DNA of 5,425 bases, taken from positions 1-5,425 of the forward strand of contig JAQGNA010000218.1 of the NCBI GenBank assembly GCA_028292075.1, in the 5' to 3' direction. The DNA comes from Rhodoferax sp. GTDB lineage: Bacteria > Pseudomonadota > Gammaproteobacteria > Burkholderiales > Burkholderiaceae. The notes beneath the pieces are model-generated. The model was not told where the DNA came from. It did not search any database and worked only from the letters and a program-made list of their open reading frames with translations. The position numbers and the translations under genes were made by a program. The stretch's first letter is position 1. Each line of letters opens with the position of its first letter. Shown piece by piece: positions 1-5,425 of the stretch.

Positions 1-3000
1 CTGGGCAGCGAATCCACGGCCGAAGCCGGCTGGCAGCCGCTGGCGGGCGATGCGCCGGTGCTGCAAGTCATCGTGAGCGGCGGCAACCGCGACGACTGGC
101 TGGCGGACAGCCAGGGCCTGCTGCCGCGCGACATCGCCATGCAGATCGTGCTGCCCGAGATGGACGGCCGCATCGTCAGTCGTGCCATCAGCTTCAAGGG
201 CCTGGCGTACCGCTGCGCGCACACCCAGGCCGACGTGGCCGCTTACCAGGCCGAGCCCGACCGCATTGCCTTCGTTGCCGCGCTGGCCCGGCGATGGTGC
301 CGCCTGCGGACCCTGCCGCCAGCCGAGAAGCGCCTGGCGCTGGTGCTGGCCAATTACCCCGGCAGCGAAGGCCGCATCGGCAGCGGGGTGGGGCTGGACA
401 CGCCGGCTTCGGTGGTCGCCATCCTCCACCGGCTGGCGGCTGAAGGCCATGCCATGGGCGACCGCGCGGCCTGGCCAACCGACGGCGACGCGCTCATGGC
501 CACGCTGCAGCAAGGCATCGCGAACGACCCCGCGCAATGGCCCCTGCGCCCCGCGTGGCAAAGCTACGCACTGGCCGAATACCGCAAGCGCCTGGCCGGC
601 CTGCCTGCGGGCATGGCCGATGCGATCGATGCACGCTGGGGTCCGCCAGAGGCCGACCCGATGCTGCGCCAGAACCGCTTCATGGTGGCCGGGCTGCGGC
701 TCGGCCAGGTGTTCATCGGCATCCAGCCGGCACGGTCGCTGGCCGCCGTTGACGCGCTCTCCGGCAAGCCTGGGGCGACGGACGACTACGCCGCCTACCA
801 TGACGCCGAACAGGTGCCGCCGCACAGCTACCTCGCCTTCTACTTCTGGCTGCGCGACGTCTTCGCCATCGACGCCGTGGTCCACGTCGGCAAGCACGGC
901 AACCTCGAGTGGCTGCCCGGCAAGAGCTTGGCGCTGTCGGCCAGCTGCTGGCCCGACGCCATCCTGGGGCCGCTGCCCAACCTCTACCCCTTCATCGTGA
1001 ACGATCCGGGCGAGGGCGCGCAGGCCAAGCGCCGCACGCAGGCGGTCATCATCGACCACCTCATGCCGCCGCTCACCCGTGCCGAGAACCACGGCCCCAT
1101 GCAGGACCTCGAACGCCAGGTCGACGAGTACTACGACGCGCTCATGGTCGACGCGCGGCGTGCGGCGCTGTTGCGCGCACAAATTCTCGCCGCCGTGCGG
1201 CAACAGCGCCTAGCCGACGAGATCGCCCTGCCGCCCGATGCCGCCGGCCAGGACGACGCCGTGCTGGCCCGTGTCGACGCCTACCTGTGCGCCCTGAAGG
1301 AAACCCAGATCCGCGACGGCCTCCATGTTTTCGGCGCATCGCCCTGCGGCCGGCAGCGGCGCGACACGCTGATCGCGCTGGCCCGCTACCCGGCGGGCGA
1401 TGGGCGCGGGGCCGACGCCGGCCTGCTGAACGCGCTTGCCCAAGATCTGCTCGCCGAGCCCGGCTTCGACCCGCTCGACATCGATCCGGTGGCGCCCTGG
1501 ACCGGCGCCCGGCCGCCCCTCCTGCTGGCCGTGAGCGACGCGCCCTGGCGCCATCAGGCCGACACCCGCGAGCGCCTGGAGCTGCTGGCCCAGCAACTTC
1601 TGGAGGTGGACGGGTCATCCGCTGGTGACTTCGCGACCATGCCGGCCACGGCCGCGGTCATGGCCCGCGTGCGCGACACCCTTGCGCCCGCGCTCGACGC
1701 CTGTGGAGCGGCTGAATTGCGGCATCTCATGGACGGCCTGGCCGGCCGCTTCGTGCCGCCGGGCCCGAGTGGATCGCCATCGCGGGGCCGGCCCGACGTG
1801 CTGCCCACCGGCCGCAATTTCTACACCATCGACACCCGCGCCGTCCCCACGCCCACCGCCTGGACGCTCGGCATGAAGTCGGCCGAGCGGCTGGTGGAGC
1901 GGCACCTGCAGGACCATGGCGACTACCCGCGTTCGATCGGGCTTTCGGTCTGGGGCACGTCCACCATGCGCACCGGCGGTGACGACATGGCGCAGGCCTT
2001 CGCGTTGATCGGCGTGCGGCCCAAATGGGCGGCCGGCAGCCAGCGCGTCACCGACTTCGAAGTGGTGCCGATCGTCGGCCTGCACCGGCCACGCATCGAC
2101 GTCACACTGCGGATCTCGGGCTTCTTCCGTGACGCGTTTCCGAACGCCGTGCAGATGTTCGACGCCGCCGTGCAGGCCGTCGCCGCGCAAGAGGACGAAG
2201 ACGCCGAGCACAACCCGATCCGCGACCGCGTGCTGCGCGAGGCGTCGGCGTTGCAGGCGTCGGGCATGGACGCCGCCACGGCCCGCGCCCAGGCCGGCTG
2301 GCGGGTCTTCGGCGCGGCCCCGGGCCACTATGGCGCAGGCCTGCACGGCCTGTTCCAGAGCGGCGCCTGGCAGGACGACGCGGACCTGGCCGAGGCTTAC
2401 GTGAGCGCCGGCGCCCATGCCTACGGCCTGGGCAGCCATGGGGTGCCGGCCCGCGCGGCGCTGTCGCGACGGCTGGCCGTCATCGACGCGGTGGCCCAGA
2501 ACCAGGACAGCCGCGAGCACGACCTGCTGGACTCGAACGACTACTACCAGTTCCAGGGCGGCATGGCCGCGGCCGTGCGGCATTTGAGCGGCGCCCAGCC
2601 GGCGATGTACCACGGCGACCACGGCAACCCCGCGTCGCCGCAGATCCGCACGCTGAAGGAAGAGATCGCACGGGTGGTGCGCACCCGCGTCGTCAACCCG
2701 AAGTGGATCGATGGCGTCAAGCGCCACGGCTACAAGGGGGCCTTCGAAATGGCGGCCACGGTCGACTACCTTTTTGGTTTCGATGCCACCGCACGCGTGG
2801 TGGGCGACCACCAGTACGCCATGGTGGCCGACGCCTATGTGCTCGACGCCGGGACCCGCGCCTTCGTCGAGAAGCACAATCCGCGTGCGCTGCAAGACAT
2901 GCTGAACCGCCTGCTCGAAGCCATGGCCCGGGGGCTCTGGCAGGCTCCGGGCAACTACCGCGCGCAGCTCGAAGACCTGCTGCTCGACCAGGAGCAGCGG

Positions 3001-3021
3001 CTGGAGGGCGAAGCACGTTGA
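1..3021 (+). CDS. cobN: Cobaltochelatase large subunit CobN, 5'-truncated by window edge
   Basis: CobN is the large subunit of the ATP-dependent cobaltochelatase of aerobic cobalamin synthesis. It binds hydrogenobyrinate a,c-diamide and Co2+, and an AAA+ partner complex drives metal insertion in the cytoplasm. The reading frame is open from base 1, so the 5' end lies outside the window; 1006 residues are visible, and full-length members usually have about 1200-1400. Family signatures of the CobN/BchH/ChlH group are clear. VHVGKHGNLEWLPGK lies at about fragment residues 294-308, followed by the NDPGEG and PPLTRAENHG segments. WGTSTMRTGGDD starts near residue 651, GFFRDAFPN near 707 and DSNDYYQFQGG near 844, with YHGDHGNP and a C-terminal NPKWIDG segment after that. 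The GTG at 58 is internal, not the true start. The TGA stop (3019-3021) is also the first three bases of the downstream tandem repeat. The adjacent ChlI/ChlD-type gene and the HxGKHG version of the motif favour CobN over the magnesium-chelatase homologue BchH; no other bacteriochlorophyll genes are seen here. Confidence 0.96.
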   Translation: MGSESTAEAGWQPLAGDAPVLQVIVSGGNRDDWLADSQGLLPRDIAMQIVLPEMDGRIVSRAISFKGLAYRCAHTQADVAAYQAEPDRIAFVAALARRWCRLRTLPPAEKRLALVLANYPGSEGRIGSGVGLDTPASVVAILHRLAAEGHAMGDRAAWPTDGDALMATLQQGIANDPAQWPLRPAWQSYALAEYRKRLAGLPAGMADAIDARWGPPEADPMLRQNRFMVAGLRLGQVFIGIQPARSLAAVDALSGKPGATDDYAAYHDAEQVPPHSYLAFYFWLRDVFAIDAVVHVGKHGNLEWLPGKSLALSASCWPDAILGPLPNLYPFIVNDPGEGAQAKRRTQAVIIDHLMPPLTRAENHGPMQDLERQVDEYYDALMVDARRAALLRAQILAAVRQQRLADEIALPPDAAGQDDAVLARVDAYLCALKETQIRDGLHVFGASPCGRQRRDTLIALARYPAGDGRGADAGLLNALAQDLLAEPGFDPLDIDPVAPWTGARPPLLLAVSDAPWRHQADTRERLELLAQQLLEVDGSSAGDFATMPATAAVMARVRDTLAPALDACGAAELRHLMDGLAGRFVPPGPSGSPSRGRPDVLPTGRNFYTIDTRAVPTPTAWTLGMKSAERLVERHLQDHGDYPRSIGLSVWGTSTMRTGGDDMAQAFALIGVRPKWAAGSQRVTDFEVVPIVGLHRPRIDVTLRISGFFRDAFPNAVQMFDAAVQAVAAQEDEDAEHNPIRDRVLREASALQASGMDAATARAQAGWRVFGAAPGHYGAGLHGLFQSGAWQDDADLAEAYVSAGAHAYGLGSHGVPARAALSRRLAVIDAVAQNQDSREHDLLDSNDYYQFQGGMAAAVRHLSGAQPAMYHGDHGNPASPQIRTLKEEIARVVRTRVVNPKWIDGVKRHGYKGAFEMAATVDYLFGFDATARVVGDHQYAMVADAYVLDAGTRAFVEKHNPRALQDMLNRLLEAMARGLWQAPGNYRAQLEDLLLDQEQRLEGEAR

Positions 3022-3074
3022 TCGTCTGATCTCTTGATCTCTTGATCGCTCGATCGCTCGATCGCTCGATCGCC
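3019..3074 (+). repeat. 8-bp tandem repeat, seven units, rich in GATC
   Basis: Seven consecutive 8-bp units fit the consensus YGATCKCT. The first begins exactly on the TGA stop of cobN. Units 2 and 3 are TGATCTCT, unit 4 is TGATCGCT and units 5 and 6 are CGATCGCT. Units 1 and 7 differ only in their last one or two bases. Every unit holds a GATC, and four of them contain CGATCG or TGATCG. The gradual change from one end to the other looks like growth by slippage or unequal exchange. It lies between cobN and the ChlD gene, outside both chosen coding regions. Copy-number changes would therefore alter spacing rather than protein. Function unknown. Confidence 0.85.
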
Positions 3075-3098
3075 CCGCCGACCATCGCCCTCGACCCC

Positions 3099-3120
3099 GC
3101 CTGGCGCCACCCCGCCAGGC
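3099..3120 (+). promoter_or_regulatory. Perfect hairpin just upstream of the chlI/chlD start
   Basis: GCCTGGCG (3099-3106) is an exact inverse complement of CGCCAGGC (3113-3120), with a 6-nt loop. The stem ends 11 bases before the ATG at 3132, where a Shine-Dalgarno sequence would normally lie, and no purine-rich Shine-Dalgarno is visible in the remaining bases. No T-tract follows, so it is not a typical intrinsic terminator. It could limit initiation at 3132, protect an mRNA end between cobN and the ChlD gene, or be a chance GC-rich palindrome. Role is inferred only. Confidence 0.45.
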
Positions 3121-3131
3121 CGAACGAACCC

Positions 3132-4307
3132 ATGACCACCACGACCATGTCCACATCGCTGCCACCGGCCTTTCCGTTCACCGCCATCGCGGGCCAGCCG
3201 GCGCTCAGCGAGGCGTTGCTGCTTGCAGCGGCCGATCCGGCCTTGGGCGGGGTGCTGGTCGAGGGCCCGCGCGGCACGGCCAAGTCGACCGCGGCCCGTG
3301 CCGTGGCCGAGCTCTTGGGAGGCGCGCCCTTCATCACGCTGCCGCTCGGTGCCAGCCTGGCGCAGGTGGTGGGCACGCTCGACCTCGAAGCCGCGCTTGG
3401 GGGCCACGCCCTGAAGTTCGCGCCAGGGCTGATGGCGCGGGCGCACGGCGGCGTGCTCTACGTGGACGAAGTCAACCTGTTGCCCGACGCCCTGGTCGAC
3501 GTGCTGCTCGATGCGGCCGCCAGCGGCGTCAACCGGGTCGAGCGCGACGGGATCTCGCAAGCCCATGCCGCCCGCTTCGTGCTGGTCGGCACCATGAACC
3601 CCGAAGAGGGGGAACTGCGGCCGCAGCTGCTTGACCGCTTTGGCCTGCGCGTTCGGCTGAGCAACCTGACCGAGCCGGCCGCGCGCCAGGCCGTGGTGCG
3701 CGCGCGGCTGGCCTTCGACGCCGATCCGGCAGGCTTTCGCGAGCGGCATGCCGACGCCCAGGCCGACCTGCAGCACCGCCTGCACGAGGCTCGCGCCGTG
3801 CTGGTCGACCCGGACGCCCTGCCGGTGGGCGACGCCGTTCACCAGCTGGTGAGCGCGCTGTGCATCGCGGCCCGGGTCGACGGCCTGCGCGCCGATCTGG
3901 TGATGCTGCGCGCCGCCCGTGCGCTGGCGGCGCTGGAAGACGCGGCCGAAGTATTGCCGGCGCATGTGCACCGGGTGGCCGAGCTGGTGCTGTCGCACCG
4001 GCGCGGGCCGGATGCGGCGCCGTTCTCGTCATCGCCTGCTGACCAGGCGCCGACAGAACGGCGCGAGGCGCAGTCCGATGGGGATGACGGCCCTGGCCGG
4101 CATGCCGATTCCGGTGGGGAAGGTGAATCGGATGGCCTGGAAGAAACGGACGGCAGCAGCAGGCCCAACCACGGCGCCCAGGCCAACCAACCCGACCAAC
4201 CCGACTGGGGTGCCATGCCGCCACAGGCCGTTGGCACCGCGCGGGTCAAGCCCCTGCGTCCCCTGCTGTCCGCTCCGACCGGGCGGGCCGTCCCAAAAAA
4301 AGCCTGA
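3132..4307 (+). CDS. chlI: Small chelatase subunit: ChlI-like AAA+ ATPase (frame-0 product of the chlD gene)
   Basis: This 391-residue protein is an AAA+ ATPase of the ChlI/BchI/ChlD family and should power cobalt insertion by the neighbouring CobN. Visible elements are FPFTAIAGQ at 15-22, Walker A GPRGTAKST at 45-53, and Walker B VLYVDE at 108-113. Sensor 1 lies in GTMNPEEGEL (Asn156), the LLDRFGLRV segment with a likely arginine finger is at 166-174, and the lid segment GLRADLVMLRAARAL is at 251-265. From about residue 298 the chain becomes acidic, proline- and glutamine-rich. It contains an in-frame QPDQPD duplication and ends in VPKKA. That linker is typical of ChlD rather than stand-alone ChlI, which usually ends near 340-350 residues. 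The start was set at ATG 3132; ATG 3147 is a close alternative, and the frame is open back to a TTG at 3042 inside the repeat. No clear Shine-Dalgarno is present. Termination is at TGA 4305-4307, four bases after a slippery A7 run. Confidence 0.9.
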   Translation: MTTTTMSTSLPPAFPFTAIAGQPALSEALLLAAADPALGGVLVEGPRGTAKSTAARAVAELLGGAPFITLPLGASLAQVVGTLDLEAALGGHALKFAPGLMARAHGGVLYVDEVNLLPDALVDVLLDAAASGVNRVERDGISQAHAARFVLVGTMNPEEGELRPQLLDRFGLRVRLSNLTEPAARQAVVRARLAFDADPAGFRERHADAQADLQHRLHEARAVLVDPDALPVGDAVHQLVSALCIAARVDGLRADLVMLRAARALAALEDAAEVLPAHVHRVAELVLSHRRGPDAAPFSSSPADQAPTERREAQSDGDDGPGRHADSGGEGESDGLEETDGSSRPNHGAQANQPDQPDWGAMPPQAVGTARVKPLRPLLSAPTGRAVPKKA

Positions 4308-4355
4308 GCCCTCCGCCGGGCGGTGCCCACGGGCACGGTGGTCTTGGTGGAGGGC
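4295..4355 (+). promoter_or_regulatory. -1 programmed ribosomal frameshift signal (slippery heptamer, spacer, stem-loop)
   Basis: The heptamer A_AAA_AAA (4295-4301) is in phase with frame 0: codons AAA 4296-4298 and AAA 4299-4301 can both slip back one base and re-pair perfectly. A 6-nt spacer (4302-4307) carries the frame-0 TGA. It is followed at once by a stem in which GCCCTCCGCC (4308-4317) pairs with GGTGGAGGGC (4346-4355), 10 pairs including one G-U. Inside the loop GTGCCC (4323-4328) faces GGGCAC (4331-4336), which can form a nested hairpin of five or six pairs. After slippage the next codon is AGC 4301-4303, and the frame stays open to 5029. No strong Shine-Dalgarno-like stimulator is visible upstream. 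An A7 run is conspicuous in such GC-rich DNA. Programmed frameshifting in chlD genes is known in cobalamin producers. Alternatives are polymerase slippage on the A run, or an A8 miscalled as A7. Confidence 0.85.
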
Positions 4356-5029
4356 ATGGCAGAGGGCCTGGTGAAACAGTGGCAGCGCAGGGCAGGGCGA
4401 CCCGCCATGCGCCCACGGGCGTGCCGGCCCGTGAAATCGACTGGCCCGCCACCCTGGCGGTACGCGGCGTCGAGCAACTTCAGCGGCGTCACCTGCGGTA
4501 TGTTCCGCCGCAGCCCGCGGAAACCACGCTTCACTGTTTCCTGCTCGATTGTTCAGCGTCGATGCGCGGCGCCGGCGGCCTGGCCCGCGCCAAGGGGTTG
4601 TTGCTCACCATGCTGGCCGAAGCCTACCGGCGGCGGGAGCGGGTCGCCTTGCTGTGTTTCGGTGGCGATGCGGTCGAGCTGCGCCTGTCGCCACGCCGCG
4701 CGGCGGGCTGGAACGAAGCCTGGGTCGCGCCCATCGGCGGCGGTGGCGGCACACCGCTGGCGCTTGGCGTGGCCGCGGCCGACCGCCTGCTGCAACGTCA
4801 CGGTGCGGGCCGCCGGGCGCTGTGGCTCATGACGGATGGCCGCAGCCGCGAACAGCCCCCTCGCCCCGCCGCCGTTGACGCCGTGACGGTGCTCGACTTC
4901 GAAGCGGCCCGCGTGCCGCTGCACCGTGCCGAGCGGCTCGCCACTGCCTGGAGCGCGGGTTATTTTCGCTTCGGCGACATCGCCACGGCGGAGGTGAACG
5001 AGCTTGCGGCCGCGGTGGCTGCGTTCTGA
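4301..5029 (+). CDS. chlD: VWA module of ChlD, read in the -1 frame after frameshift
   Basis: This segment encodes the C-terminal half of ChlD. The first roughly 45 codons give a Gly/His/Pro-rich linker, followed by REIDWPATLAVRG, a form common just before the VWA fold. The MIDAS metal site is complete. DCSASM fits DxSxS, with Asp473 and Ser475/477 counted in the full protein. Thr541 lies in GGGGTPL, and Asp569 lies in LMTDGRS. Around them are the expected hydrophobic strands HCFLLD, VALLCFGG and RALWLMTD. The frame has no ATG before the VWA domain. The first start-like codon is GTG 4379, with only a weak AGAGGG about 12 bases upstream, so separate initiation would give a 216-residue VWA protein. 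The stop-free linker between 4301 and 4379, together with the slip signal, favours entry by frameshifting. The stop is TGA 5027-5029. Confidence 0.88.
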   Translation, partial: SLSPPPGGAHGHGGLGGGHGRGPGETVAAQGRATRHAPTGVPAREIDWPATLAVRGVEQLQRRHLRYVPPQPAETTLHCFLLDCSASMRGAGGLARAKGLLLTMLAEAYRRRERVALLCFGGDAVELRLSPRRAAGWNEAWVAPIGGGGGTPLALGVAAADRLLQRHGAGRRALWLMTDGRSREQPPRPAAVDAVTVLDFEAARVPLHRAERLATAWSAGYFRFGDIATAEVNELAAAVAAF

Positions 5030-5050
5030 AGAAAGGGGTCTCGCGGCGGC

Positions 5051-5065
5051 CCCAGGCGCCCTGGG
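5051..5065 (+). terminator. Short GC hairpin after chlD, weak terminator candidate
   Basis: CCCAGG (5051-5056) and CCTGGG (5060-5065) form a perfect 6-bp stem with a 3-nt loop, 21 bases after the chlD stop. There is no T-tract behind it, so efficient intrinsic termination is doubtful. It may be an mRNA 3'-end stabiliser or a chance palindrome. Confidence 0.3.
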
Positions 5066-5070
5066 CGAGC

Positions 5071-5076
5071 TATCAT
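5071..5076 (+). promoter_or_regulatory. Possible -10 promoter element TATCAT
   Basis: TATCAT differs from the sigma-70 -10 consensus at one position and is an AT-rich island in GC-rich DNA between chlD and the next gene. No convincing -35 lies about 17 bases upstream. Transcription from here would begin near 5083 and give a leader of roughly 210 nt before the ATG at 5294. Confidence 0.3.
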
Positions 5077-5102
5077 GGCGCGCCAGCCGTTTTGGGCGCC
5101 GC

Positions 5103-5149
5103 GGTGCCGGACCGCAACCTGAACCCAGGCCGGCTGCGTGACCGGCACC
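5103..5149 (+). promoter_or_regulatory. Structured leader element of unknown class
   Basis: GGTGCCGG (5103-5110) pairs perfectly with CCGGCACC (5142-5149). Inside it CGCA (5113-5116) can pair with TGCG (5135-5138), and CCTG (5118-5121) with CAGG (5126-5129) around an AACC loop. The result is a long, imperfect hairpin in the leader of the next gene. CCGCAACCTGAA at 5112-5123 recalls the CCGCAACTG element of cobalamin riboswitches, and AGCCAGGC at 5211-5218 recalls the start of the B12 box. However, the hallmark GCCACTG is absent and the element is too short, so no riboswitch class is assigned. Confidence 0.4.
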
Positions 5150-5280
5150 ATGCCAAGCCCCGCCCATGCCCCGTCCGCCATTTCATGGCGCGATGGTTTG
5201 CGATGGGACCAGCCAGGCAAAGCCCCGCACGGCAAGTTTCGTCAGCCCTGTCCGCATCCTACGCATGCCGCACCAACTTC

Positions 5281-5285
5281 AAGGA
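5281..5285 (+). promoter_or_regulatory. Shine-Dalgarno AAGGA for the last gene
   Basis: AAGGA lies 8 bases before ATG 5294. It is the clearest ribosome binding site in the window and decides the start of the last gene. Confidence 0.65.
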
Positions 5286-5293
5286 CCACGCCC

Positions 5294-5425
5294 ATGACCA
5301 CGCCGATCAACGAAGTCGCCACCCTCGACGCGACAGCCATCACCTGCGCACCCGACTCACAAGCCGGAACGTCGACCCGTGCCAGCAGCGTCGCCCTTCA
5401 ACTGGGCGGTGCCGCCGCCCTGGGG
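5294..5425 (+). CDS. Start of an unidentified protein, cut by right window edge
   Basis: Only the first 44 codons are present, starting MTTPINEVATLDATA. The ATG is supported by an AAGGA 8 bases upstream and by an open frame to the end of the window. The first 30 or so residues are polar, rich in Thr, Ser and Ala, with one Cys. From about residue 33 the chain turns hydrophobic (VALQLGGAAALG), which could be the opening of a first membrane segment or of a late signal-peptide core. Position after the chelatase genes, behind a structured leader, would suit a cobalt or cobalamin transport protein such as a CbtB-like, BtuC-like or TonB-dependent transport component. Too little sequence is visible to choose, and this is inference from context only. 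Confidence 0.6.
   Translation, partial: MTTPINEVATLDATAITCAPDSQAGTSTRASSVALQLGGAAALG

Larger units (their letters stand above)
3132..5029 (+). other. chlD: Full-length ChlD medium subunit made by -1 frameshift (join 3132-4301, 4301-5029)
   Basis: Slippage at 4295-4301 joins the AAA+ module to the VWA module in a protein of 632 residues: 390 from frame 0 and 242 from the -1 frame. This matches the usual ChlD/BchD length and order: AAA+ ATPase (about 15-295), acidic/proline-rich linker (about 298-420) and VWA domain (about 468-632). In the family ChlD forms a two-tier ring with ChlI, and its VWA domain contacts the large subunit. With CobN upstream, the complex is inferred to be a cobaltochelatase, CobN plus ChlI/ChlD in place of CobN-CobS-CobT. 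No separate chlI gene is visible in the window, in keeping with a single gene supplying both subunits. Confidence 0.8.

Noticed and set aside
3042..3131. N-terminal extension of the ATPase from a TTG at 3042
   Set aside because: The start codon and first residues would lie inside the tandem repeat, there is no ribosome binding site, and the family homology begins only near FPFTAIAGQ after ATG 3132.
1615..3165. 516-codon open frame on the - strand across cobN
   Set aside because: It lies opposite clearly conserved CobN sequence, has low-complexity Arg/Gly/His-rich composition and shows no domain. It is a shadow frame of GC-rich DNA. Its SDRAIERSRDQEIRR-like stretch is just the 8-bp repeat translated backwards.
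2955..3998. 347-codon open frame on the - strand across the cobN end and AAA+ region
   Set aside because: It is antisense to the Walker A and Walker B coding sequence, has no recognisable motif and again reads through the tandem repeat. Treated as a shadow frame.
4379..5029. Independent VWA gene starting at GTG 4379
   Set aside because: The Shine-Dalgarno is weak and badly spaced, the frame is open well upstream of the GTG with a ChlD-like linker, and a well-formed slip signal joins it to the ATPase. Kept only as an alternative.
5075..5122. 15-codon leader peptide from ATG 5075
   Set aside because: No ribosome binding site, and its start overlaps the possible -10 element. It has no repeated regulatory codons.
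5112..5228. Confident cobalamin riboswitch call
   Set aside because: Only loose resemblances to CCGCAACTG and the B12 box are present; GCCACTG is missing. Reported as a hypothesis, not as a feature of that class.
1..5425. CRISPR array, tRNA, rRNA, insertion sequence or attachment site
   Set aside because: No spaced direct repeats, cloverleaf, rRNA signature, transposase motif or terminal inverted repeats were seen on either strand.

Overview
This window comes from a very GC-rich bacterium. The codon use, the cobN-chlD layout and the style of the 8-bp spacer repeat suggest a betaproteobacterium of the order Burkholderiales, perhaps a Comamonadaceae relative. That placement is inference, since no rRNA or other marker gene is present. 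All supported genes read left to right on the + strand. The many long ORFs in other frames, including ones of several hundred codons on the - strand, are shadows of the GC-rich genes.

Layout: 1-3021 is the C-terminal part (1006 residues) of CobN, the large metal-binding subunit of aerobic-pathway cobaltochelatase, cut by the left edge. 3022-3131 is a short intergenic stretch. It follows an 8-bp tandem repeat that starts on the cobN stop codon, and it ends in a perfect 8-bp hairpin just before the next start. 3132-5029 is one ChlD-type gene written in two frames. Frame 0 encodes an AAA+ ATPase module and an acidic/proline-rich linker and stops at 4305-4307. The -1 frame continues without a stop into a von Willebrand A (VWA) module with an intact MIDAS. 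5030-5293 is a leader region with hairpins and a possible promoter. 5294-5425 is the start of an unidentified gene with a good ribosome binding site.

The main point of the window is the join inside the ChlD gene. In-phase A_AAA_AAA (4295-4301) is followed by a 6-nt spacer that carries the frame-0 stop, then by a 10-bp stem (4308-4317 with 4346-4355) that encloses a second hairpin. This is the layout of a -1 programmed ribosomal frameshift signal. The expected outcome is two proteins from one gene: a 391-residue small (ChlI-like) ATPase by normal termination and a 632-residue medium (ChlD) subunit by frameshifting. With CobN next door, the three classes of cobaltochelatase subunit would come from two genes. 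The general phenomenon has been described for chlD genes of cobalamin producers (Antonov, Mol Biol Evol 2020, as I recall it), so the class of system is known. This instance and its RNA structure are read here directly from the sequence.

Functionally, CobN binds hydrogenobyrinate a,c-diamide and Co2+, while the ChlI/ChlD AAA+ ring supplies ATP-driven insertion of cobalt into the ring. Less certain items are the role of the 8-bp repeat, the structured leader at 5103-5149 (a degenerate cobalamin riboswitch is possible but unproven), and the product of the last gene.
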